Below the pieces are notes generated by a model. It had not been told where the DNA came from, searched no databases, and saw nothing but the letters and a program-made list of their open reading frames with translations. From Tetrapisispora phaffii CBS 4417 (taxonomy: Eukaryota > Ascomycota > Saccharomycetes > Saccharomycetales > Saccharomycetaceae): DNA of 64,000 nucleotides. Shown one piece after another: positions 38,101-46,284 of the stretch; within the stretch, counting starts at the first letter, position 1, and each line of letters starts with the position of its first letter. Both the position numbers and the translations under genes were made by a program. The stretch lies in the NCBI RefSeq assembly GCF_000236905.1, contig NC_016520.1, forward strand, positions 620,001 through 684,000, read 5' to 3'.

Positions 38101-41100
38101 TGGGGCTCTTCATTGGGCAGTATAATAATGATATCTCTGAGCTGGAAGTAAACCAACGATTTATGTCTAATGGTCTGGAGAAATTAAATGAGACTGTTCT
38201 GGAGGTTAAAATTTTAAATACAGAATTAAATGATAAGAAAAATGAAATGGAATTAAAGGAATCTGAAGCTAACCAGACTTTGGATGAAATGTTGATAGAG
38301 CAAAATGAAGCAGAAAGAAAGCATGACGCGACAGAAGATATAAAAGCATTGTTAGAAAACCAGGAGAGAATAATCGAGGAAAGGAAAAGGTTTGTTATAG
38401 AAAAATTAGCATCTGTGGAACCTCTGATAGAAGAAGCAGAAAAAGGTGTTAAAGGAATCAAAAAAGCACATCTTATTGAAATTAAATCGATGTCACATCC
38501 TCCAAACTCGGTTAAACTAACCTTAGAAGTGATGTGCATATTATTAGGATATAACTTTTCGACGTGGAATGACATATTAAATTATATCCGTAAAGATAAT
38601 TTTATCAACGATATTTTAACTTTTGATACATTAGCGATGATTTCAGAAAGTGTTAAAGAAATTATAATCGACGAATATTTTTCTAACAAGGACTTTAATT
38701 TTATAAAGGTTTATAGGGCAAGCAAAGTATGTGGTCCATTATTCAAATGGATAGAGGCACAGCTTAATTTTAGTGATACGTTGAATAATATTGAACCTTT
38801 ACAAAAAGAAGTTAAATCATTGGAAAGTAAAACTAGGAATCTTCAAGCTAAATTATTGGCAGCTGAAGATATGATTAAAGATCTACAAGAAAAGATAATT
38901 ACTTCAAAAAAATATTATAGCTCTACTATTAGAGATATTGAGAAAATTAAAACTGAGATGAAAGCGATAAAATTAAAATTAGATAACTCTAACGAACTTG
39001 TTCTTTCTTTGACAGAAGAAAAGACCAGATGGTCAAAAAATTTAAAATTATTTGGGTCAAAACGTGCAAATTTATTAGGTAACTCCTTTCTAACTGCAAT
39101 CTATGTCTCATATTGTTGCGAATGGGATGAAACAGTTAGGGTTTCTATGCTAGAAAGAGCCAGGTCATTGTTAAGGAGTTTGAATATTCCTTTTCAGGAG
39201 TTCTATACCTATAAAAATGAAGCTGTTGATAAAACAGCAACTTCTGATTGGGTTCAATTCGGTCTACCCAATGAAAAGTTTTTTATTGAAAGTTTTAATA
39301 TGATAATCGAACCTCCTGCTAATTACTTATTGTTGGTTGATCCAAATGGTACCATCATTCCAGTTTTATCAAAAGTATATGGGGAAAGATTCAGTATTTT
39401 TTCATTTCTTGATGAAAATTATATTAAACGGTTAGAAAATTCAATCAGGTTTGGGGAAGTAGCATTAATATGCGATGCAGAGTATTATGATTCGATCTTA
39501 GATAATATTATATCAAAAAGGTATAGAAGTTCAGCAGGCAGGACGTCAGTTATAATTGGTTCTAAAGAACTAGATATTTCTAAAAATTTCAAACTAATTT
39601 TACATACAAAAAATTATGATTATAATATTCCATCATTCATGAGTAACAATTTAAGGGTTCTGAATTTCAAAGTTAGCCATGCAAGTGTCGAAGAACTGAC
39701 AATTAAATTATCTGTAGAAAATGAAAATGCAAACATTCTGAAAGAATATGACGAAATTTTATCAATAGAAAGGGATACAAAAACAATGTTAAAAATATAC
39801 GGCTCTCAGTTGCTGAAAGAACTAAGCTCTTCGGAAGGAAGTATTTTAGAAAACCATAACTTAGTCGAGATCTTAGCCAGCATGAAAATGCAATCTTTTC
39901 AACTAGATAAACGATTATCTAATTCCGGAGCAATAATGGATAAGGTTTCTTCCACACGCTCAAAATATAAGATGTTAGGAAGACACAGTTCGATGATATT
40001 TAAAATCTTTGAGCAATTAAGCTCCTTCAATTGGTTTTATGAATTTACCGTTGAAAAGTTTTTAGAGTGTGTTAGGACTGTTATTTATAACGTGGGCCAA
40101 TCAAATAGTGATTCACTCCTTGAATATATTGTTGACAAGTTGTACAATGCTGTAATTAAAACATTCGCTTTAAATTTAAGTCAAACTGACTCTGAATTGT
40201 TAACTTTTTCTTTATATTTATTGAAAATAGCGATTCAGAATGAATATAAAAATATCTCAGAATTTAAATATATTATTAAACTAATGACTTCATTAAATGA
40301 TTATGCAGATAATGATATTACATTGGTCCAACTTATGGAATTACTTAGAATTGCTCAAACTCAAGGCTTTTCAGAAATGATTAACTTTTGTAGAAAAAGA
40401 CTGACATCTGAATCAGATTTTACTCTTAAAGATCTAGTACAGTTAAAACCTAATATAAACATATTATGTGGTAATGAAAAAGAAATAGATGGAACATATG
40501 AAATTAAAAAGGTTGCCTTGGCATTGAATAAAGAGTTGGTTGTTATTTCATTAGGTGATAAGTCCTCAATTGATTTTATTGAGGGACAGATTATCAAAGC
40601 TAAGGATAAAAATCAATGGCTGTTGCTACAAAATGCTCAACTTTCTGGCGATTGGATCTCTTCCAGTTTACAGAAATATCTTGATCATGGCAATTATTTC
40701 AACGAACTAGAAAACAATAATTCAAAGGAGAAGCGTCTAAAGTTGTTCATGACATGTGATTTGTTTGATACACCAATGCCGATTCCAATATTACAAAAAT
40801 GTTATAATTATTATTGCTCAAATGGGGGTAATATTATTGATATTTTGCTCGCAAGTTGGCGTAATGAGATTACAAATGAATCAGAAATCGATAAAATGAG
40901 TGAATATTGGTATTTAAAATTTGTTTTATCGATAATTCACTCTCTAATCATTTCAATTAATAAATTGACAGGATTAGGGTTTAATAAAAAATATGATTTT
41001 AACAGTATTGACAATGAATTTATAATGAAAATAGTGTTTAAGTCCACTAGTACGGTAGATTTCCATGAATTATCTTTTGAATATTTAAAATATATTCTTT

Positions 41101-41423
41101 TGAATATAGTCTATGGTGCAAAAATTGATAATGAATCAGATTTTAAGATATTAGAAACAATAGTGACTAAGATTCTGAATAACTCAAATATACCAAAGCA
41201 AGATAGCAAATTTTCAGAGATATTACCTAATATCGCAATTGATAACTTATATTCACATGAATTTGATTCAATTGATAAATTTATTAAAACAATTAAAGAG
41301 CCAAGCAATTCGAAAATCGAATGGTTACAATTACCGAAGGAAAAAATTGATATTCATAATAAGAATTATTCAAATGATATTACGGAAAAATTACTTAAAA
41401 TATTTCCATTTCAAGACTTATAA
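29118..41423 (+). CDS. DYN1: Cytoplasmic dynein heavy chain
   Basis: A single uninterrupted 4101-codon frame (S. cerevisiae Dyn1 has 4092). It is the minus-end microtubule motor that pulls the spindle into the bud neck. The N-terminal tail (about 1-1360) and linker are followed by the AAA ring. Walker A lysines fall at K1802 (AAA1, GPAATGKT), K2078 (AAA2, GKTGSGKS), K2427 (AAA3, GPAGSGKT) and K2769 (AAA4, GPHKTGKT). AAA1 Walker B is CCFDEF with E1849, and AAA3 Walker B is FFDEIN with E2491. Numbers at AAA1 equal those of S. cerevisiae. The stalk coiled coils flank the microtubule-binding domain with IKSMSHPPNSVK. Residues 3600-4101 cover AAA6 and the C-terminal region. Next to TRM2, as in S. 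cerevisiae. Confidence 0.99.
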   Translation: MNTVTKDTDYENSIIINFIDFCLNFFSGIYNIDRLLKIQIRDNIDEQSQNEIRDFLFNNELTSVDNNQLVALYDEDLKTLKLHSLFGQLDFDIENIQKLLIMKNENLINFTTPLHLQLSFITIPQKLNINNISSLTENAISSLFKMLINVNPNLYSNDYVTNINKNIHDLSMRLLNLQNTITTPDFKATANEIIREIVIKGAKLTNFTEFLPETYMNDSNFLNSLQSTVNIWIKNILVLTTLADNDFEGSIDHELTFWSNLSTVMTSILKSLNSTEVIITFTILLEAKRFKSLTTVISDTRLLEYVKQTSDYKDFLLSLPISKINDCDILTALKDLIYTLCMKLKTFGISQKSVERFISLLQKLDKHLRNKLITIVPCMLKQTYSEFINNSDILIRTINFWEKSYNDLIVQARKCIRDNKLTDVQTIYKVSDTGEFKEFIKNIIKFRKEHEKFRIRVEKLHFLDLTKDVNHLYEIIESQAFGASSVIEDFNEARTNFNNAYLNLQDSISTRFQNDLENKITPSELYLHLYRFKYIREYIPILRGTYTQAFQLYIKYLKVEIDQLESISHNKSFLKKTLSSKDMTLFSSNVILMHQISTHVKNILLSLKNLNCDKIIDGNEFLNIVHSCEILIDSNDIKTELSTWKYDSFGNEHLIDSQPVFTIMLNEKGIYELNLNFNYQVLGNIKDFKTLMFSGIDMPDDLLIDIMHFEEITPFYYSVLENVQIFFNTLENIKSKPFCNILLSTQVHNIWDLVHEGMLTNWGQIFNRSISIGNEQNFINRFEKSIYKLVEMYSIVNNSNEILNVIFKKLLDTPFDKDDLNLIINELQAELYNIDIFDDNEINYCITYFNIAIRYILIAKITKYLKNFQLSYTKVTVNMSNLAINFCPDLGTLSNILISEFHNQLKSIFKINSLRLKNPQNSTDTSFFYDLSLFQDVVTETTSRILGQINDILEILTDWKHYEQMWYFNEDKIVAHASNDLNKLNSLFLTLFHDRQKLYDLYKCTNIPILDVDYGNTYSVIDNKLRAYEKILIQHLVSCYSKKSEQFSKTVVGLKDQLILADLNFGSLYSAIEYIIFVIEITEKIDLFKNELSHYKNYQKTITMSKIRLPLTFMFVEQLECDFNDLLQIHESKYKILEANHSQFDTIFLTETNKIKGTIDSLINDWDIAKDITFASLLLDEKLSIISEFEKKAHTLVQKIAQIHTASKLLVIPIYLENNRVEILTNELSDQKTKYLKGKMLTTDLENVLHQKWSSTLIPHIMEKIRLIVSQLSDLIREGQKELSYSFVHYSSDQFKELLLILEKLKDSSIKKRHWQTVFFKFSTERIPEKIIEDLNFTIEDVLTIDFSKHVTELNSIIESAKQEYIIEDSLNKLKEYLNTSHLSSYKHSSGAYIVNEWDDLYKSCKDYLDELNSMKIHSSYNIFEQKCNEWEIKLDRILQIFDIWMELQFYWLDLYGIIGMNKEVRDRLPLESAKYDNVTSDYKSILTRIFTSTKILDILKFPNCLESFSHILSSLKLIKSSLNDFIDNQRMRFPRFNFLSNEDILRILGSPSSAVMISSFCQKLFGTIKGLLIEDEIITGVISIEGEHMIFTSAISMVGKESNLLWLNDIDSALTETLNYQIQLAKAQINNGNILSKIIDHHVYQSVLVALQIIVTKKIDESIGLKDFRNLQTYLHTSVSSMIEVIYKIEDPLKKKKCINLLIELLQYRNFVDELHLMPALNRKVAWINRLKFYGTIADSDGLDNIYVSIGNNNIKYSYSYIGVPENLIRTESLLTAYVSLMHAFDQNYGSSLFGPAATGKTETTKSLGHSLGKTVVIFNCDDSFDIDSLTRIMGGICQLGVWCCFDEFNRLPKAILSAVASYLEAIQFSLTRSLNSVQLRQSSFKLHKDSRFIVTLNPTYEGRSELPTNLKKLFRSFSMSHADLYTISSVYLEMMGYPDWSDLSKTLSNLMLELDKQCTKQLHYDFGLRCLKTILRNAQILKKKDVHSRLKVLLNSIIQVISPKLNMDDTVLLHHLIRKYFNVDLPHIDNDMFISTLVNQMPYKYSAHFIQLCKHLYELQGINQSVIIMGKTGSGKSTLIKETLRAIKTLLGINTILYRIDTKTLTKEKLYGYINKVTLEWKDGVFTSIIRDIMTDSHAQYKDALTWIVFDSDIDPEYAEVLNSVLDDNRLLTLPTGERLNIPSNVKILFETQDLIHATMATISRSAMIWVSTSLYSSFALFKQSFENELSMLPDRLPNHDGWVENVIYPIRKLLTESILNEIIAKASQFSHVMFFIETRSLRNFARSLITELKKLQKYHFKLENVFLRRLLIFLIKNSLVLSFVADCCLEDQDVFLKLLNKLFNNSNGQLELEGDIFDVIFEEETLCFKPALSFIDNHSLQFQDITATDTVVETVDTVRQKHVILHLLTSDQMPILCGPAGSGKTMILTNSILNSKSYAIQSMSFSKETTVDNIINIIINNCEQKSTSNGFILSPKLHNKILVLFFDEINLTSTDRYGSQPVILFLRQLIETGGFWDYKTNQWATLENVKFVGACNPTEDLGRSELNSSFLRLTNIINIPHPNNKSLDYIYKKFYMSILKLVPQAKGYVQEFTSATIIVYQLFTETFSSDQNKHYIVSPREITRLTKGIYYLIINGNFTTLQEIIQLWIYECQRIFSDRLVTPEEKVIFYTLLYDTCHKYFPHQNITNLNMNEILFSNWLSLEYKKVHINELSKFIEQRFSTFCEETLEYNFVLHNECLKEIISVDRVLKQFQGHMMLIGPHKTGKTTIVKFVSWMNGIEVIQLNIHKNYTLDDFENFLRITLLECALNEKPICMLIDESNLTNPVYFERINSLLAKSDISDLFQGEEYDKLISDVSVKVRKLGLPIDTDKELYTWFVSQMSKNLHVIFEISKNITEDYSVLASPAMFNRCVIYWTNSWEPHTKIHVINHLLKPVPINVEIDFKNVDKNLNVLSHSIENNLHLLINCFMQIDDIFSVSSGTMESPSRLLNALGLFIGQYNNDISELEVNQRFMSNGLEKLNETVLEVKILNTELNDKKNEMELKESEANQTLDEMLIEQNEAERKHDATEDIKALLENQERIIEERKRFVIEKLASVEPLIEEAEKGVKGIKKAHLIEIKSMSHPPNSVKLTLEVMCILLGYNFSTWNDILNYIRKDNFINDILTFDTLAMISESVKEIIIDEYFSNKDFNFIKVYRASKVCGPLFKWIEAQLNFSDTLNNIEPLQKEVKSLESKTRNLQAKLLAAEDMIKDLQEKIITSKKYYSSTIRDIEKIKTEMKAIKLKLDNSNELVLSLTEEKTRWSKNLKLFGSKRANLLGNSFLTAIYVSYCCEWDETVRVSMLERARSLLRSLNIPFQEFYTYKNEAVDKTATSDWVQFGLPNEKFFIESFNMIIEPPANYLLLVDPNGTIIPVLSKVYGERFSIFSFLDENYIKRLENSIRFGEVALICDAEYYDSILDNIISKRYRSSAGRTSVIIGSKELDISKNFKLILHTKNYDYNIPSFMSNNLRVLNFKVSHASVEELTIKLSVENENANILKEYDEILSIERDTKTMLKIYGSQLLKELSSSEGSILENHNLVEILASMKMQSFQLDKRLSNSGAIMDKVSSTRSKYKMLGRHSSMIFKIFEQLSSFNWFYEFTVEKFLECVRTVIYNVGQSNSDSLLEYIVDKLYNAVIKTFALNLSQTDSELLTFSLYLLKIAIQNEYKNISEFKYIIKLMTSLNDYADNDITLVQLMELLRIAQTQGFSEMINFCRKRLTSESDFTLKDLVQLKPNINILCGNEKEIDGTYEIKKVALALNKELVVISLGDKSSIDFIEGQIIKAKDKNQWLLLQNAQLSGDWISSSLQKYLDHGNYFNELENNNSKEKRLKLFMTCDLFDTPMPIPILQKCYNYYCSNGGNIIDILLASWRNEITNESEIDKMSEYWYLKFVLSIIHSLIISINKLTGLGFNKKYDFNSIDNEFIMKIVFKSTSTVDFHELSFEYLKYILLNIVYGAKIDNESDFKILETIVTKILNNSNIPKQDSKFSEILPNIAIDNLYSHEFDSIDKFIKTIKEPSNSKIEWLQLPKEKIDIHNKNYSNDITEKLLKIFPFQDL

Positions 41424-42272
41424 CTAAACATATACATAGATATAAAAATGTGTCATACACAATTGTAACAGTAATAACGGTTTACTTTTAATAAAATAAG
41501 TGCTTAGTTATGGCAGTCACAGAATACAAACATATTGTTGTCTATTGGATGATGAATTGTGTCACTTGTTTGAATAATACATAATGAAAGAAAATAATTT
41601 TAAAATATGTGTCGTTTCTCATAAAGATTGGTAATTTGCTCAATTTTTCACAAACCGTGTCATTTTTGGTTCCAATTGTTTGTGTTAATTGGTAACTTTT
41701 GACGCGCATACCACACTTCAATGCCATTCGCCGCAAGCAGTATAATCTTTGTAGCACGAGCAAATAAATAGTTGAAGATATATAATGCATTCGAAATTTA
41801 AAGAACTTTAAAGGTGCACATTGTGTTGGACACGAGCAAATTAAGAACAATACTTATGTTCATCGATTACATAGAAGCTCTATAGTTTTTAGGTAAATAT
41901 TGAACACCTAACACTAAGTCAAGTGACTAATCAGCCTTGAGTGAGTGAGTATATCAATTCAATTGAGGTCTGTTGACGAGTTATATAACGCTATTTATGA
42001 AGACCTACTGGTTGACATAGAGTCTGAATGAAGTTGATATTGATGACATGAATTAATGGAGTTAATGGTTTTTACATCATTAACTTTAAAAGTCATATAA
42101 GTGTAAAAAACACTTTATATAAATACAAAGTATTTAACTAAAACTTGTTTACCGTTTCTCAAAGGTGCAATAGCAGAATCCAGTTTAAAGGTTTAAAAAG
42201 TATAGGAAAAGCAATCTGATATTGTGAAAAAGAAAACCATTGATTATCATAACATTTGTATATAAAAAAGGT
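41424..42272. promoter_or_regulatory. Spacer between DYN1 and the ferric reductase; synteny junction
   Basis: An 849-base gap. The longest open frame (minus, 41542-41850) begins at TTG and resembles nothing I know. An 8-base inverted repeat (AGTTAATG/CATTAACT) is at 42060-42085. I see no Aft1 site (YRCACCC) ahead of the reductase, although FRE1 in S. cerevisiae has them. Gene order changes from chromosome XI-type to chromosome XII-type across this gap. Confidence 0.4.
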
Positions 42273-44420
42273 ATGAGGCTGGGATTCGTAAGATATTTGC
42301 TTCCATGGTTGCTGATACGCCAGGTATTTTCTTTGGTCTTGATTGACTCTACAGTTGCTTCTGCTTGTATTTATTATGCGGCACAATTTGATTGGGATTG
42401 TGGTTCACATTCAAATAATATGAAGGCATATGCCTGTCGTTGTGCTAATATCAATTGGTTAGGTACAGTTACAAACTGTATTATGACAACAACTGATGAA
42501 AAACATTTAATGGAAAAAGCATTGAAACATTTGTCTACAAGATGCATACAAAAAGCTGATTTGGATTACACCGTCTCAGAACTCCTCAAAATTTATGAAA
42601 ATGGTACTAATTATTTAAGAGATTCAAATCCAATGGATTTTGATATGCCCGTTTATGATACATTGAATATTAATATGACTGCTTTTGAATTCTATCACTC
42701 CTCCTTCAAACATTACACAGTAGCAGTTAGAACATCTCAATGGTTTGGATGGGGTTTAGTCTTTTATTGGGTTTTTATTATTTCTGTGGCAACCGTATTT
42801 AATACATTTCCAAACACAAAACTGGTATCATTGTTTAATAACAACATAATTAAAAAAAAACTTATTCTACCATCCAGTGTTAAAAACTACAAAGATAGGA
42901 CGTTATTATTATGGGGTTTTATCCCATTCAATTTCCACACCAGATTAAATACTTTGGTTGTTACAGTATTTTGCATTTTAACAGCAATTACATGCTGTGT
43001 TTATTATGATGTTCCTTTGCCAAATGCTTATTTAACTTCTCAATATTCTAAAAATATTAATTTGATTAGCTATAGGACAGATATAATGTCAATATCAATA
43101 TTCCCATTGATTTATTTATTTGGGACAAGAAACAATCCATTGATTTATATTTCAGGTATTCAGTTTCCAACCTTTATTTTCTACCATAAATGGTGTGCAT
43201 ACGTCTGTACACTTTTGGCATTCATACATTCCTTGATTTGGACTTACGATGGTGTTAAGAATGATACTTATATTGCTCAGTTCGTGGACAACTATTTTGT
43301 TTGGGGCGTAGTTGCTATGGCATTTATGGGTTTCTTAGTAGTTCAAGGTGAAAAGGTTTTTAGAGACTATTTTTACGAAACATTTTTGGTTTTACATAAA
43401 ATATTCAACATAATTTTTATTATCAGCATGTATTACCATATGAATATTTTGGGTTGGTTAGGTTGGGTTTGGTCAATGGCCGGAATATTAATATATGACA
43501 GACTAATGAGAATTGTTCGTATTATATGGAATGGGGGTGTCCATAATGCTACTTTGTCAGTATGTGGAGACGGAATTATAAAAATAGAAATGAAAAAACC
43601 AAAACATTGTAAATATCTACCAGGTTCTTTTGCATATCTATACTTCCTGGAACCTCATAATTTTTGGTTCTATTGTTTTCAGTCTCATGCATTCTCTGTT
43701 TTAACAGATCCACAAGAAGATCCAAAAAATACGAACCATATTATATTTTACTTTAAAGCTCAAAAAGGTATAACAAAGGCGATGTTGAATAGAATATTAT
43801 ATGAGGGTAGAAACTTGACATGTAAAATGATGATCGAAGGTCCATATGGTACCGCTCCTACTCAATTTTTAACTGAAAAGTTTAGCCAAAATACTAGAAA
43901 AGTAGGTGTCGCAGCTGGTATGGGTATTGTTTCTATTTATCCATTTTTTGTCCAATTTCTTAAAAATAATAAGCATAAAAGTTCGGAAACCAAATTTTTT
44001 TGGATTATAAATGATTTAAGTGGTTTGACTTGGTTTCGCTCGGAATTAAAATTCTTAGTTGATAATGGATGTGATTTAACTATATTTGTTAGTAGAGATA
44101 ACGGCAGCGATGTTGAAATGGAAGTTATTGATTATGACAATAAAGATAAAGAAATTGTTTATGAAAATGAGAATGATTTTTTATTAAAATCGGATTCTTC
44201 TGATATTGAATTCAATGTCATCTTTCTGGGTAAACGACCAGATTTACATGCTTTAGTTAAAAATGAGATTGATGCATCCAAAACCTCTTTAAAAGATATT
44301 CAGTTTTTATCATGTGGACCTCCTAGTTTTAATGATATCTTGAGACATTCTGTTGTAGATAACATTACATCTGATTTAACATTTGAAGTTGGATACTCAG
44401 AAGAAAGCTTCACATGGTGA
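42273..44420 (+). CDS. FRE1: Ferric/cupric reductase of the FRE family
   Basis: The open frame begins at a TTG (42240), but the first ATG is 42273. This start gives 715 residues and a good signal peptide, MRLGFVRYLLPWLLIRQVFSLVLI. A Cys-containing extracellular domain follows. The membrane core has two H-x13-H pairs (HKWCAYVCTLLAFIH and HKIFNIIFIISMYYH) that hold two haems. The cytosolic part has the FAD motif HAFSVL, GPYGTAP, an NADPH-binding AAGMGIVSIYPFF and a terminal LSCGPPSFND. The enzyme reduces Fe3+ or Cu2+ at the plasma membrane before uptake. The symbol rests on the next gene, CDC123 on the opposite strand, as with YLR214W-YLR215C; another FRE paralogue cannot be excluded. Confidence 0.85.
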   Translation: MRLGFVRYLLPWLLIRQVFSLVLIDSTVASACIYYAAQFDWDCGSHSNNMKAYACRCANINWLGTVTNCIMTTTDEKHLMEKALKHLSTRCIQKADLDYTVSELLKIYENGTNYLRDSNPMDFDMPVYDTLNINMTAFEFYHSSFKHYTVAVRTSQWFGWGLVFYWVFIISVATVFNTFPNTKLVSLFNNNIIKKKLILPSSVKNYKDRTLLLWGFIPFNFHTRLNTLVVTVFCILTAITCCVYYDVPLPNAYLTSQYSKNINLISYRTDIMSISIFPLIYLFGTRNNPLIYISGIQFPTFIFYHKWCAYVCTLLAFIHSLIWTYDGVKNDTYIAQFVDNYFVWGVVAMAFMGFLVVQGEKVFRDYFYETFLVLHKIFNIIFIISMYYHMNILGWLGWVWSMAGILIYDRLMRIVRIIWNGGVHNATLSVCGDGIIKIEMKKPKHCKYLPGSFAYLYFLEPHNFWFYCFQSHAFSVLTDPQEDPKNTNHIIFYFKAQKGITKAMLNRILYEGRNLTCKMMIEGPYGTAPTQFLTEKFSQNTRKVGVAAGMGIVSIYPFFVQFLKNNKHKSSETKFFWIINDLSGLTWFRSELKFLVDNGCDLTIFVSRDNGSDVEMEVIDYDNKDKEIVYENENDFLLKSDSSDIEFNVIFLGKRPDLHALVKNEIDASKTSLKDIQFLSCGPPSFNDILRHSVVDNITSDLTFEVGYSEESFTW

Positions 44421-44654
44421 ATATAGGTAGTACAAAAAATCTGACGACTTGAAATGTAATTGTACACTGTGTACGATTCCTATGCACTAATAGTTTAGTG
44501 TTAACAATTAGATATTGCTATCCTTGTACTTAATAAATCCGATTCATTATCGGTATATGCCCTAAATATTCTATTATTTTAAATATTCAAAATATACATA
44601 ATATTCATACAATATAAAGAATACTCATAGTATTTCTATAATATCAGTCAATAA

Positions 44655-45764
44655 TTAATTATCATGAGAGTCAGAATCGTAGTCATCTTGTTTCTTTAAC
44701 AATTCTGACCATTTGTCTGCTAATTCTTTAATTGCATCCGGATTCAAACTGGCTTCAACGATATCTATTGGGACTTGGTTTTCCGAATGTTCTTTATGTG
44801 CGAATCTACCTACATTAGTTTCCGTCAATAACCTTAATTCATAATCATCTTTTTGGGAAGAAAGCTTGTGCAGTGTTTCTAATTCGCTCCAAGAAAACAT
44901 CAGAGGATCTGTCTTTCTTGCAAAAGGATTAATGTCGATTAAAAATACTTTATCAAAAGGTCTGGGTATATAAACATCTAAAACAAACGATTTTAAAGTA
45001 AATTTAGGTAAAATTTTATCCTCTACGAACTCATCAATTGCATCTTTGAATGTGTCTGAGAGAGTCTCTAGGTAATCATAGTAGTTCAAATCACGCTGAG
45101 ATACACCTATAATTTCACCATTCTTGACAAAAACACGGAATTCTAATGCTGGATTTATATTGAACCATTGTCTTAGGACCAACTCAAACTCAATATCTTT
45201 ATTTCTGTTCGTTTCATCTACATCTATACAGTTATCATAAGCATGTTCCAAATCATGTGTTATATAATTCGATGCATTTAATAATAGATAAAGATCATTT
45301 ATTTCGCTACACTTTGTAGTATTGTTGGCCAAAATCCAAGTAGCATCTCTAGGAGAAGACCAATTCAATTTTGGTGTTACTGATCCATAATTTGCTATTA
45401 TTTCTTTGATCTGGTTATGTAAATCTGGAAAATCCACGATTGGATCTACTTGTTTCTTCTCAATTTTTGATTTTTTGTTGCTGTTATTATCTGCTTCGCT
45501 GTCGCTGTCACTTTCCTCATTTTCCCAATCACTATATTCATTTTCTTCGTTCTTAGATAGGTCTTCATTATAATATGAACCGTGTTCTTCAGCTAGTTTA
45601 ATACCGTCTTGTTTCAAGTATTGAATGAATGCAGGTGGCAAAGGTTTTATAATTTTTGATTGTGGGGTTAATGATTTAAATAATTCATACCAATTAGAAT
45701 ATTTGCATTGATCTATGTCATTTCTGGAAACAGTGATATCTACTAAGGGAGCGTAATCACTCAT
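44655..45764 (-). CDS. CDC123: eIF2 assembly factor Cdc123
   Basis: A 369-residue protein (S. cerevisiae 360), ATG at 45762-45764. Cdc123 is an ATP-grasp-fold protein that binds the eIF2 gamma subunit and is needed to assemble the eIF2 trimer. Visible D123-family blocks are KPLPPAFIQYLKQDGIKL, KLNWSSPRDATWI, LRQWFNINPALEFRVFVKNG, GVSQRDLNYY and FLIDINPFARKTDPLMFSW; the last carries the acidic/Asn metal site (DINPF). An acidic, Ser-rich insertion lies near residues 65-90, and the tail is acidic. It is convergent with the ferric reductase. Confidence 0.96.
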   Translation of the reverse strand: MSDYAPLVDITVSRNDIDQCKYSNWYELFKSLTPQSKIIKPLPPAFIQYLKQDGIKLAEEHGSYYNEDLSKNEENEYSDWENEESDSDSEADNNSNKKSKIEKKQVDPIVDFPDLHNQIKEIIANYGSVTPKLNWSSPRDATWILANNTTKCSEINDLYLLLNASNYITHDLEHAYDNCIDVDETNRNKDIEFELVLRQWFNINPALEFRVFVKNGEIIGVSQRDLNYYDYLETLSDTFKDAIDEFVEDKILPKFTLKSFVLDVYIPRPFDKVFLIDINPFARKTDPLMFSWSELETLHKLSSQKDDYELRLLTETNVGRFAHKEHSENQVPIDIVEASLNPDAIKELADKWSELLKKQDDYDSDSHDN

Positions 45765-46284
45765 TTTTTCTAGTAATTCAAATGGTTTATTCTCTATTCA
45801 CCACACCGTACCTGTTAATAAGAAGATCATTATGGAAAAAAATATTCAGTAATCAATTTAAATTGCAGTAAATATGAAGAATCGATATAGTATTTACTTA
45901 AGTATGTTTCTATACATAGATTGAGGATGAGTAATAAACCTTTAAAATGATAAGCTCATCGCAACTTTAGTAATCTTATGTCCATTAATATATATATCAC
46001 CTTTCACGAAGCATCTGTTCTTAAAAATTTGATGAACTTCCATGGTGGCGAGCATTGTTTATATAAGACAATATGCATATAAATGAATATAAATAAGTGT
46101 AAATATATTAATAATTGTGTCAGTTCAAAGCTCATAAGGAACTATTTAGCTTTTATTGAATTGAAAAGAGTGTCATATATTTTGGTATCATTTCAAAATT
46201 GAAATATCATTATCCATAAGATTACATTTGTACTCATTTTCTTTATTGACAAACAATTATTATCAGTAAATAAATATCTTCATT
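45765..46284. promoter_or_regulatory. Divergent promoter of CDC123 and CCT4
   Basis: A 520-base AT-rich shared promoter. I see TATATAT near 45990 but no clear factor site and no ORF. Confidence 0.4.

Noticed and set aside
37988..38575. 195-codon minus-strand frame inside DYN1
   Set aside because: Antisense shadow of the dynein stalk coding sequence; Ser/Phe-rich composition is the complement of Lys/Glu/Asn codons.
41551..41700. ATGATGA C-box-like start of a box C/D RNA downstream of DYN1
   Set aside because: No CTGA D box at suitable distance and no terminal stem.
41542..41850. 102-codon open frame on the minus strand between DYN1 and the reductase
   Set aside because: It starts at TTG, has no recognisable domain, and lies in plain AT-rich spacer.
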